From: CAWUEX02 sp038148375
GTDB taxonomy: Bacteria > Pseudomonadota > Alphaproteobacteria > Rhodospirillales > Rhodospirillaceae
Reading direction: 5' to 3'
Assembly (NCBI GenBank): GCA_038148375.1
Contig: JAYQVH010000013.1
Coordinates: 1 to 64,000 of the forward strand
DNA length: 64,000 bases
Below, piece by piece: positions 8,049 through 18,600 of the stretch (positions within the stretch are counted from its first letter, which is position 1; each line of letters starts with the position of its first letter). The position numbers and the translations under genes are program-made. A model generated the notes under the pieces. The model worked only from the letters and a program-made list of their open reading frames with translations. It made no database searches and was not told the origin of the DNA.

Positions 8049-9437
8049 GTGAGCCGCCTCAGCCGGATAATTAGAACGACTACTTTCCGCTTGGCGCTGC
8101 TGTACACGTTCGTGTTCGGGGGATCGGTGGCGGCTTTGTTCGTGTTTGTCTATGTCAACACGTCCGTCTTTGCCGAACGCCAGGTTGAAGCGGCAATCGA
8201 GGCGGAAGTCCAAGGCTTTCAGGAGACGTTTGAGCGCGAAGGGGTCACCGGTTTGGCGCTGGCGATCGACCGCCGCGTCGATCCCAACATTCGTACGGAC
8301 GGCGTCTATCTGCTGACGGACGAGAACCGCAGGCGCATTGCCGGCAATTTGGTCAGCTGGCCGCGCAACACAGAGTCCGACGACCTGTGGATCAGTTTTT
8401 CGATTGTCGAGATGCAAAGCGCCGAGCCCTCCCGCGCGGACGTGCGTGCTTTGCAATTCATCGTTCCAGGCGGTTTTCGCCTTTTGGTCGGCCGAGACAT
8501 CCGCGATACGCGTGATTTCCGGGATCAGCTCATTCGCTCGCTGAATATCGGAGTCGCGATGACAGTCGCTCTGGGTCTGATCGGCGGATTTTTCTTCAGC
8601 CGTTCCATTATGGGCCGCGTGGAGCGCATCAATCAGACATGTCGGCGGATCATCCGTGGCGATCTCAGCCAGCGGATCCCCGGAGCCGATCAGACGGACG
8701 AACTCGGACGGCTGTCCGCTTCCGTCAACGAAATGCTCGATCAGATCGAGCGCCTGATGAATGGCCTGCGTGAGGTCTCCGATAACGTCGCACATGACTT
8801 GCGCACGCCGCTGAACCGGCTGCGCGCCCGTCTTGAAACGGCGGCGGCCCATGCGACCGGCGACAACGAAAAGCGCGAACTTGAAGACGCCATTGCCGAA
8901 GCGGACACATTGCTGGCGACATTTTCGTCTTTGCTGCGGATTGCGCGGGCCGAGGCGCAAGTGCGCCAGTCGTTTAAATCCGTCGACCTCAGCGCCGTGG
9001 CGACAGAGATCGCCGACCTCTACGAACCCTTGGCCGAAGACAAGGGGGTGGGCATGCGTGCAGACATTCCTCCCAATCTGACCGCGTGGGGCGACCCGCA
9101 TCTCATCGCTCAGGCGCTGGCCAATGTGGTCGATAACGCGGTCAAGTACACGCCCGCGGGCGGGGAGGTCGCCGTGAGCCTGGCCGATACCGATTCTGCG
9201 GTCCGGGTGCAGATCGCGGATACCGGTCCAGGAATACCGTCCGGTTATCGCGAGAAGGTGTTTGAGCGCTTATACCGGCTCGATTCGAGTCGCTCGACGG
9301 CCGGGTCGGGCCTTGGTTTGAGCCTTGTCGGCGCGGTGGCCAAGTCTCACGGCATCGAGATCGAACTGGCCGATAACGGCCCCGGCCTGCGAGTCACGCT
9401 GATATGTCCCAAGGCAGCGGATGGGCAAACAGCCTGA
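8049..9437 (+). CDS. HAMP-domain sensor histidine kinase
   Basis: 462-residue inner-membrane kinase paired with the preceding regulator. It has TM1 at about 13-35, a periplasmic sensor loop at about 36-163, TM2 at about 165-190 and a HAMP domain to about 240. The dimerisation/phospho-acceptor motif NVAHDLRTPLNR carries His near residue 248. The ATPase domain shows NVVDNAVKYTP, DTGPGIP and GSGLGLSLV. The GTG start lies 3 nt after the regulator stop. The periplasmic domain has no motif that I recognise, so the stimulus is unknown. Confidence 0.92.
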   Translation: MSRLSRIIRTTTFRLALLYTFVFGGSVAALFVFVYVNTSVFAERQVEAAIEAEVQGFQETFEREGVTGLALAIDRRVDPNIRTDGVYLLTDENRRRIAGNLVSWPRNTESDDLWISFSIVEMQSAEPSRADVRALQFIVPGGFRLLVGRDIRDTRDFRDQLIRSLNIGVAMTVALGLIGGFFFSRSIMGRVERINQTCRRIIRGDLSQRIPGADQTDELGRLSASVNEMLDQIERLMNGLREVSDNVAHDLRTPLNRLRARLETAAAHATGDNEKRELEDAIAEADTLLATFSSLLRIARAEAQVRQSFKSVDLSAVATEIADLYEPLAEDKGVGMRADIPPNLTAWGDPHLIAQALANVVDNAVKYTPAGGEVAVSLADTDSAVRVQIADTGPGIPSGYREKVFERLYRLDSSRSTAGSGLGLSLVGAVAKSHGIEIELADNGPGLRVTLICPKAADGQTA

Positions 9438-9632
9438 ATCCTTACAGATTTATGGATTTTCAACCATCAGAAGAATTACTCTAGGCGCAACGCACTGTAT
9501 CAACGGGGCGTTGATGGCCTGGACTGTTTCGGGACGGGCTGCCGGCAAAAGCGGCGTCCTTCACCTTTGGTTGTGTCTGGCGAAAACCAACCGTAAGCTG
9601 AACCAGCCGCTGAACAGGGGAAGGCAGAAGGC
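9438..9632 (+). other. Intergenic region before the giant adhesin
   Basis: 195 nt between the kinase stop and the adhesin ATG. It is somewhat AT-richer than its flanks just after the kinase (TTACAGATTTATGG and onward). The adhesin ATG is preceded by GGGGAAGGCAG, a reasonable ribosome site. I see no convincing terminator, so read-through from the two-component operon is possible. No clear sigma-70 promoter could be fixed by eye. Confidence 0.35.
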
Positions 9633-12600
9633 ATGACGGTGTCCGGGAACACATCGGATTTCCTGCCAGGAGACGAAGGACTCTCCACGACGTCGACGCA
9701 GGTCGTCATCGTCGAAAACGGCGCCGCGACCGTTCCGGACCGCGCAACCCTACTCAATGGGGAATTCACCAAGGTTGCCGATGATCTGCTGATCAAAGGG
9801 CCGCAGGGCCAGTCTTTTCTCGTCGAGAACTTCTTTCTTTCAGACCCGCCACCCGTTCTGACCGACGGTGCCGGTCTTACCATTTCCGGGTCATTGGTTG
9901 CGCGCCTTGCGTCGCCGCGTGATCCGGTGCAGGTCGCCCAAAGCGGACAGGCCGACGGCACGGAACCCATCGGTATTGTTCAATCGATGGAAGGGGAAGT
10001 GACCGCCGAACGTTTGGACGGCTCCATCGTCACCTTGGCCGAGGGCGACCCGGTATACATGGGCGACATCATCATCACCGAACAGGGCGCGTCGGTCGGC
10101 CTGATCTTCCTTGATGAGAGCACCTTCGCGCTCGGCGAAGACGGTGAGATGGTGCTCGACGAACTGATCTACGATCCGGCAACGGAAACCGGTTCCGCGG
10201 CGTTCACTCTGCTGTCCGGCGCGGCGTCGGTGATCAGCGGATCGATCGCCAAGACCGGCTCGGATGCGATGAAGCTCGACACGCCGGTGGCGACCATCGG
10301 CATCCGCGGGACCAAACTGGTTGTGTCGTACGACCCAATCACGGGGTCGATCTCCATTGTTAACCGCCCTGAGCTCACTGGCACGGGACAGCAGCAGGTC
10401 GGCGAAATCGTGCTGACCCTGCCCGACGGCACGCCGATCGGCAGTATCAACAGCGAGAACGGCGGGTGGCGTTTTTCTGCCGGTGAAACGCCGACGGCCG
10501 TTCAATTTACGGAACAGGAAGTCCAAGCCTTCGCCGGTGCCGTCGATGCGTTGGTTCAAACGATTGCCAACGAAGCGGCCAATAATAACCAACAGGACAC
10601 GGGCGACGAGAACGATCCCAACACCAACAATAACAACGGCAACAATAACGGGAACAACGGCAACAACGGCAACAACAACGGCGGTGGAACGAACGGCGAG
10701 AACACCAACAATCAGAATAATCAGAACAACGAAAACAATCAGAACAACGAGAATAACCAGAACAACGAGAACAATCAGAACAACGAAAATAATCAGAACA
10801 ATGATAACAACAATAACAATAACAATAATAATAATCAGCAGGATAATAACAACAATAACAATAACAATAACTTAAATAATAACAATCAGCAGAATAACAA
10901 CAATAATAATAACCAGCAGAACAACAATCAGCAGACTAACAATAACAATAATAACAACAATAATAATCAGCAGAATAACAATAATAACAACAACAACAAT
11001 AATAATAATAACGATCCGCCACCGGACACCGTGATCCCGGCGGAGATCTCGGTCTCGGGCGGTGAAGTCTCAGACCGTGCCAACGGCAATGCCACGTTCG
11101 TCATTACACGCGGTGGCAATACGCAAATCGCTGTGACCATTGATTATGCGGTCACGGGTGGAACCGCGACGGCCGGGGCCGACTTTGAAGCCGTGTCCGG
11201 ATCCGTCACCTTCGGCATCGGCCAGACCGAAGCCGTGGTCAGTGTGCCGGTCTTCGCCAACGGACGTAACGAAGGCGCGGAGACGTTTTCGATTTCGGTG
11301 ACGTCCTCGAGCACCAATGTGATCTTGAATGCGCCGACAGCCACGGCAACGATCACGGCCGACCCGCCGCTGCCGACGTTTAGTATCGACAGCGTGTCTG
11401 TGACCGATACGGCAGCCGGAACGGTTGCTGTGTTCACCGTCACACGCAGCGGCGATCTGTTTGCGCCGAGCTCCGTCAGCTTTGCCACGGCCGACGGCAC
11501 GGCAAGGGCGGGGTCGGACTACACGGCGGTGTCGGGAACGCTGTCTTTCCCCGCCAATGTCGCAACGCAGACCATTGAAGTGCCGATCCTCACCGATCCT
11601 GTTGTCGTCGGGCAGCCGCCCAACGAGGTCGCGGAGACTTTCACGGTCAATCTTTCGTTCCCCGTCGAAGCAACGATTGCGTCCGGGGGTGGCGCCGGGA
11701 CGGCGACGATCGCCGCCGATCCGCCGGTCACGCCGTCAACGTTCAGCATCAACAGCGTCACGGTGCAGGAAGGGGGGACGGCCATACTCACCGTGACGCG
11801 CGGCGGTGGTCTAACCCACAGCGTCAGCGTGGATTATGCCACGGTCAACGGATCGGCGACCGCAGGCAGCGATTTCCAGTCCGGGCAGGGCACAATCGTG
11901 TTCGCCGCCAACCAAACCACAGCGCAGATCGAAATTCCGATCACATCCGACACCATCGCGGAAGTTCTCGAGACCTTCACCGTGCGCCTGTCCAATCCCG
12001 CTGGTGGGACAATCCAAACCGCAGACGGAACGGTGAGCATAACTGCCCAACCCAACACGCCGACGGTATCTATCGACAGCGTCACGGTGTCCGACGCCGC
12101 AGCCACGTCGGCGGTCTTTACCGTCACCTTGTCTGAAGCGCCGACAACGGCGGTGTCCGTCGGGTTTACCACTGTCGACGGCACGGCCACGGCGGGCACG
12201 GACTACACGGCTGCTTCGGGCACGATCAGCTTTGCCGCCGGTGAAACGAGCAAGACGATTTCGATCGCAATTGCCGCGGACAGCGTAGGCGAGGGCGCGG
12301 AAACATTTTCAGTCCAGCTCAACACGCCCAACGGGGTAACGCTCGGTACTGCGACCGGGACGGCCACCATCTCCGCCGATCCGGTCGAAGAGGAACCGCC
12401 GGCGCCAAACCAAGACCCGGTGATTTTCGGCACGACCTACGACAACCACTATTTGCAGTTTGACGGAATTTACGATGCGGTCAGTTCAGTTTCGTCGGTA
12501 ACCGTGGGCTCGCATACGCTTGAGGCCTGGTTCCGCAACGGCGAGGCATCGGGTATTGATCCGATTGTCAGCTTGGACACCGGCAGCGGCGCGTACACCG

Positions 12601-15600
12601 GAGCATATCTAGAAAACGGCGCTCTCACGGTCGAAATTGAGGACGCCGGCGGCAACATCAAAAAAATTGTGTCGTCGGTCACGGTCAATAACCAAGAATG
12701 GCACCACGTGGCCTACAGCTACGATGCGGCCACGGATACGATCCGGTTGTTCGTCAACGGTGTCGAAGACACCGCATTTTCTGTCACCCAGAACGACCCG
12801 CTTTCGTCATTCTCCATCACGGCGCCTGTCAACGTCGGACATGAACCAGCAACGCATTTTTTCCGCGGCGGCATAGATGAGGCGCGCGTCTGGGATCAGG
12901 TGCTCGATCCGTCCGTCATTATCTCCGGGGTTCGAAACAAGCTGTCCGGAGCCGAGGCAGGCCTTCAAGTCTACTACGATTTCGAGAGTGTCAGCGGCTC
13001 CGTCGTTCCCAACGTCGCAACGTCGGGTTCGTCTTTCGACGGGTATATAACCAGTTCGAGCGGTCTGACACCGATCACATTTGCCGGCGATGGCGTGTCG
13101 CTCGACTTCGGCGTCGCCGGTCCTCCGTATGTCGATACCAATCTCAGCAGCCTGCCGGGAAGTTTCACGATTGAGGGATGGTTCGCTTTCGACGCAACCA
13201 CGGGGTCTGATCGTGCGCTGATCTCCAAGCCGACGTCGATCGGCGGCGCCAATAGCACCGCGGAGTTCTTCCTGAGTATCAATTCCAGCGGTGTTTTGAC
13301 CTTCAACATGGGTGACGGGGCGGCGGTGGATTCCATCGGCTCGACAACCATGCAGCCGAACGTGTGGTACCACATCGCCGCGACCTACAACGCGTCGAAC
13401 GACGCCATGGAACTGTTTGTCAACGGCGTGTCGGTGGCGACGGGGACGTTTACCGGCACGCGCCAGGTCGGCACCCTGGATATCGAGATCGGCCGCTTCG
13501 CCGGCAGCGCCACTTGGGCATTCGACGGAAATGTAGGCAGCGCGTCCGTATGGTCCGCGCCGCTCAATTCCTCCCAGATCACCACATTGTATACGTCGGG
13601 TGTGTCGTCTCCGAACGAGCAAGATCTGGTGTCCTATTGGCCGTTCTCCGAGGGCAGCGGCACCACCATCTTCGATGCGACAGGCCGGGCCAACGGCGTC
13701 GTCGTCAACGGGACAGCCGAGTGGGGGATAGACGCCGCCGGTGTCGGGCGGGCGGTGCCCGTCCACACCCAGGAGGGCGTGCCGGTCCTGTTCGGCGGTG
13801 CCGGTTACGATCCGGATGGCGATGGCATCACGCTGACCGCAACGCAGGGCGCGAACGGTACGACCCAGATTTTCGGCAGCGACGTTCTCTATACGCCGAC
13901 CGGCAACTTCAACGGCACGGACTCCTTCACCCTGACCCTGACGGATTCCAACGGCGCCTCGACCTCGACCGCCGTTACCGTCGTCGTCGGTGCGGTGAAT
14001 GACGCGCCGTCGTTCTCCGGCAATGGCACGCTGACCGCGATCAACGAAGGCGATACCAATCCGGCCGGGGATACGGTCACCAGTGTGTTCAGCGGCCTGT
14101 TCTCCGATCCGGAGTCCGATACATTTGTCGGCATCGCCGTGGTCGGCAACTCGGCCAATGCCTCGACCGAAGGCAAATGGCAGTTCACGACCAATGGCAC
14201 GTGGGAGGACATTGGCACGGCGTCGTTCGATACCGCCGTGATGCTGTCGGCGGCCACGCAAATCCGCTTTGTGCCGGTGGCCGGATTTAACGGCACGCCG
14301 ACGCCGCTGCAGGTTATCCCGGTCGAAAGCAATTACGCCGGCAGCTTTTCCGATACGACGTCGGTGCCGACATACGTCACCATCGATTCCACCTTCCGTG
14401 GCGGTCAGACACCGTTCGGCGCTACCGATGTCAATGCCAACATCACCGTCAACAACATCGATACCGCGCCGACTGTTTCCCTGAACGCCGCACCGATTGT
14501 TTATCAAACCGCCGACAACGCGATCCTCATCGATGCGTCGGGCACGGTCACCGACCCGGACCCGGATTACAATCTGGCGACGCTGACGGTTCAGGTCACC
14601 ACCGGCAACACGACCGACGATCTGCTGACCATCCGCAACCAGGGCACAAGTGCCGGGCAGATCGGCGTCAGCGGCCCCAACGTCACCTATGGCGGCACGG
14701 TTATCGGCACCTTCGTGGGTGGCCTGGCCGGCACGTCTCTTGTTATCACGCTCAACGCCTCCGCAACGCTGGCCGCCGTGCAGGCGCTGGTCCAGAACCT
14801 GCAATACGAAAACGACAATTCCGGCGCCTCAACCACCAAGACGATCCAGATTGTTCTCAACGAAGTCTCCGGCGGTCCGAGCAATACCGAAACCCGCGAT
14901 ATCGGCATCAATCTGCTCACTCCGGTCACGTGGGACGACGGCGGCGGCGACGACCTGTGGTTCACGGCGACCAACTGGTCCGGCGATGCGCTTCCGACGT
15001 CCACCGACGATATCTTAATTTCGGGTGTCGCCTTTAACCCCACGTTCAATCATGGGGCAGGCGGGACTTCCACGATTGGCCGCCTGACGCTGGCCAGCTC
15101 GTCGACGCTGAATATCACCAACGGCACCCTGGACGTGACCGGTTCGGTCGTAACTTCCGCGGGGAACACCATCACGATTAACGGCAACAGTGCCCTGAAC
15201 GTCGGGGGGGTGTTCACCAGCGGCGGTGATATTGGGCTCGGTGACGGAACTAACCAGGGATTTCTCGGCGGCACCGGTATTCTGAACAATTCCGGCACGA
15301 TCCAGGGCTTCTACGGCACGATTTCCACAGGATCGTTCAACAACGGTAAAGGCGGTCTGTTCGAGGTCGCCAACTCCACGGTCAATCCGTTCGTTGTGTC
15401 CAGCACGACGTTCTCGAACGACGCCACCATCCGCGTTGTCGGCAATGCAAGCTTCGACGGCAACCTCCAGGTCAGCGGCACGACGTTGTTCAATCAGGCC
15501 AGCGGGACCATCGAACTCACCAGTTCGGGGTCGTCCGGCGGAGCGGTGATTACCCACAGTACCGGGTCGATCAACAACCAAGGCACCATTCATGCCATCC

Positions 15601-18600
15601 CGGGCGCGGGCGGCAAGCGCGCGTTGAACATTCCGGTGACGAACACCGGCTTTATCAACGTTGATACCGACCTGACCCTCGAGGGGGAGCAGTTCACCCA
15701 CAGCGGCGGCGGCAGCATCGCCATGGCTAACGGCACGACGCTGACGGTCACGGGCATCCTCAACCTGGCCGGCGGCACCATCGCCGTCGATACGCCAGCC
15801 AGCGACACGGCGACCATTACGTTGGACTCAGGCGGCAGTCTTCAGGTCGATACGGTGACGACGCTGTCGAGCGACCTGACGCTGAATTTCGACGCCGGCG
15901 CGGGCGATATCTCCGGCACGTCGACGCTGAACATCGCTGGCATTATGAACGTGAACGATTCCACGTTTTCGAGCATCGTGCTCAACAACGATGCCACCGG
16001 CGTTATTACGATTGATGATGCGGGCGGTGGCGGCTCGAACGTTGATCTAAGCTTTGGCAACGGCGGATCTAACGCCGGGACGATCAACCTACAGGGCAGC
16101 GCCGGCTCGCCGCCTGATCCGCGCTTGCTGGTGACGACGGGCACATTTGCCAACACCGGCACGATTCAAGTTTCTACGACGGCGTCGACCGGTAACCACT
16201 GGATTGTGGTTAGCGCTGGCGCAAGCCTCGATAATTCCGGAGTCATTGGTACTGTTTCGTCGTCTACCGACCGTTCGTTGCTCTTATCTGGCGGCGGCAC
16301 CATCAATCACAACTCTGGTGGTGTTATTGATCTGCAGGGGTCGGCGGGTGGTGCGCTTGTTCTTATCGGCGCCACGCTAGCTCTCGGTGGCGGCACAATC
16401 TCGGCGACCTCTGGCCATGCGTTGTCGGTTAGGGGCGCAGGCATACTCAGTGTCGATACCGCCACGACCCTGCCGTCCACCCTCGACTTGACCCTCGGCG
16501 ATTCAGGTGGTTCGACCTCCGGCACAATCTCAGGATCGTCGACCCTCACCGTCAATGGTGCATTCACCGTCGATCATGACTCCACGATTTCCGGCTCTGG
16601 GTTGATCGTCGATCTTGCCTCGGGCAGTTCCTTCGCGATGACGTCCGGCAAGACGCTGACCGTTGACAACAGTGCGACGCTTGAATTCCGAACGGGCGCT
16701 ACGCTTTCCACGGGCGAGACGATTACGCTCACGAATGGCGGCGCAATCGATGTCAGCAGCGGCACCACATTCACGGTCAACGGCGGCACCATATCGGGCA
16801 CGGGAGTAACAACCGTAGCCGGAACGCTGGAAACAACCGTCGGCAGTATCGCGGGGCCGATTTCCGTCCTGTCCGGCGGAGCGGTTCTGTCGACCGGCAG
16901 TAACGTCGTCAATATCAGCGGCACGGTGACCATCAACTCGGGGGCCAAGCTGCAAATTGACGCCAACGGCGGCAGTTCAGAGCTTAATGTCACAAACGAT
17001 ATCAAGAATGCCGGCACGATCCTGATCACCTCGACCACCAGCGCGTCCTCTGCCCTCGACCTGGTCAGCGGGGGGTCGATCGCCAACAACGCAGGCGGGA
17101 TTATCCAGGTTGACGCCGGGGCCGGCGGTGCGCGTAGCATCTCCAACGGCAATATTAACAATGCCGCCACAGCCACGATCGATATCAACACCAATTTGAC
17201 GTATACGGGCGGTACGCTGACCAACAGCGGGACAATCGACGTCGCCGCGGGCCAGACTCTTACGCTTAGCAGCGCGACCCTGACCCATGAAACCGGCGCG
17301 ACGCTCTCCGGCGGTGGTTCGTTGTCATTGACCAGTGGCGGGACCAGCACTCTTACGCTGAACGCGGCGCTGACGCTGTCTACGCTCAACGTCACCCTGG
17401 GCACCTCCGGCGGTGCGGTCGGCAACGTGGGCGGCACCGGCACGCTGACCGCTCAGAACGCGCTGACCTTCANNNNNNNNNNNNNNNNNNNNNNNNNNNN
17501 NNNNNNNNNNNNNNNNNNNNNNNNNNNNNNNNNNNNNNNNNNNNNNNNNNNNNNNNNNNNNNNNNNNNNNNNACGCTCGACATCAATACCGATACCTCGT
17601 TCCTCAACGGGACGATCACCAATGCCGCGTCGATCGACATCGCCTCCGGCCAATCCTTATTCCTGAGCAACGCCACGCTGATTCACAACAGCGGATCGGC
17701 CTTCTCCGGCGGCGGTACGCTGAGTTTGACCGCGGGCACCACCAATACACTGACGCTGAACGATAATCTGACGCTTTCCGGTGCTACCGCCGTGCTGACG
17801 CTCGGCACCATCGTCGGCGTCGTCGGCAACGTGGGCGGCACCGGCACGCTGACCGCTCAGAACGCGCTGACCTTCAATCGCGGCACCATCTCCGCGCCGC
17901 TGGTCATTGATGGCGGCAGCGGCTCTTTGGTGTCTACCGGCCTTAACTCCACCTTCATCACCAATACGGCGTCTGTCACATCCGGTGCGACCCTGGAAGT
18001 GCGCTCGACATCGACCGGGGTGGCGGAATTGAACGTCTCCAACACCCTGACGAACGCCGGCACCATCCTGCTGACATCGACCAGCGGTGCGAACATCGCG
18101 CGGATTGATCTCAACGACGGCGGCACGGGCTCGATCGTCAACAACTCAGGCGGTATCATCCGTACGGATGCCGGCAACGGCGGCGGCCGCGAAATCATCG
18201 ACGGCGACATCACCAACAACACCGGCGGTACGCTCGACATCAATACCGATACCTCGTTCCTCAACGGGACGATCACCAATGCCGGCAACATCGACCTGGT
18301 TAGCGGCAGCACTTTCTCCGTCATCAATGCGACCCTTGTAAACAACACGGGCGGCACAATCACCGGGGGCGGGAAACTTGCGCTTGATGCGTCGACGTCG
18401 ACGTTGACGCTTAATGACAACCTCACCCTCGGCGCGACTCTGACATCCGTGTTCGGTTCTGCCGGGGGGGTCGGCAATATTGACGGCACCGGTACGTTGA
18501 CCGTTCAGGGCCAGATGGATGTCGTGCGCAGTACCATCGACACAGCAGTCATTGTTGATGGTGGCAGCGGTCACATCATTGCCACCGGGGCCAACACGGT

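Noticed and set aside
7395..9101. 568-residue minus-strand ORF across the two-component genes
   Set aside because: Runs antisense to intact response-regulator and kinase genes; shadow created by high GC third positions.
12807..14804. 665-residue minus-strand ORF inside the adhesin
   Set aside because: Antisense shadow of the adhesin's Calx-beta/LamG region; rich in Arg and Gly with no fold-like pattern, and the plus strand has clear domains.
17822..18284. The repeat unit as an insertion sequence
   Set aside because: No transposase or terminal inverted repeats; it encodes adhesin beta-repeats in frame.
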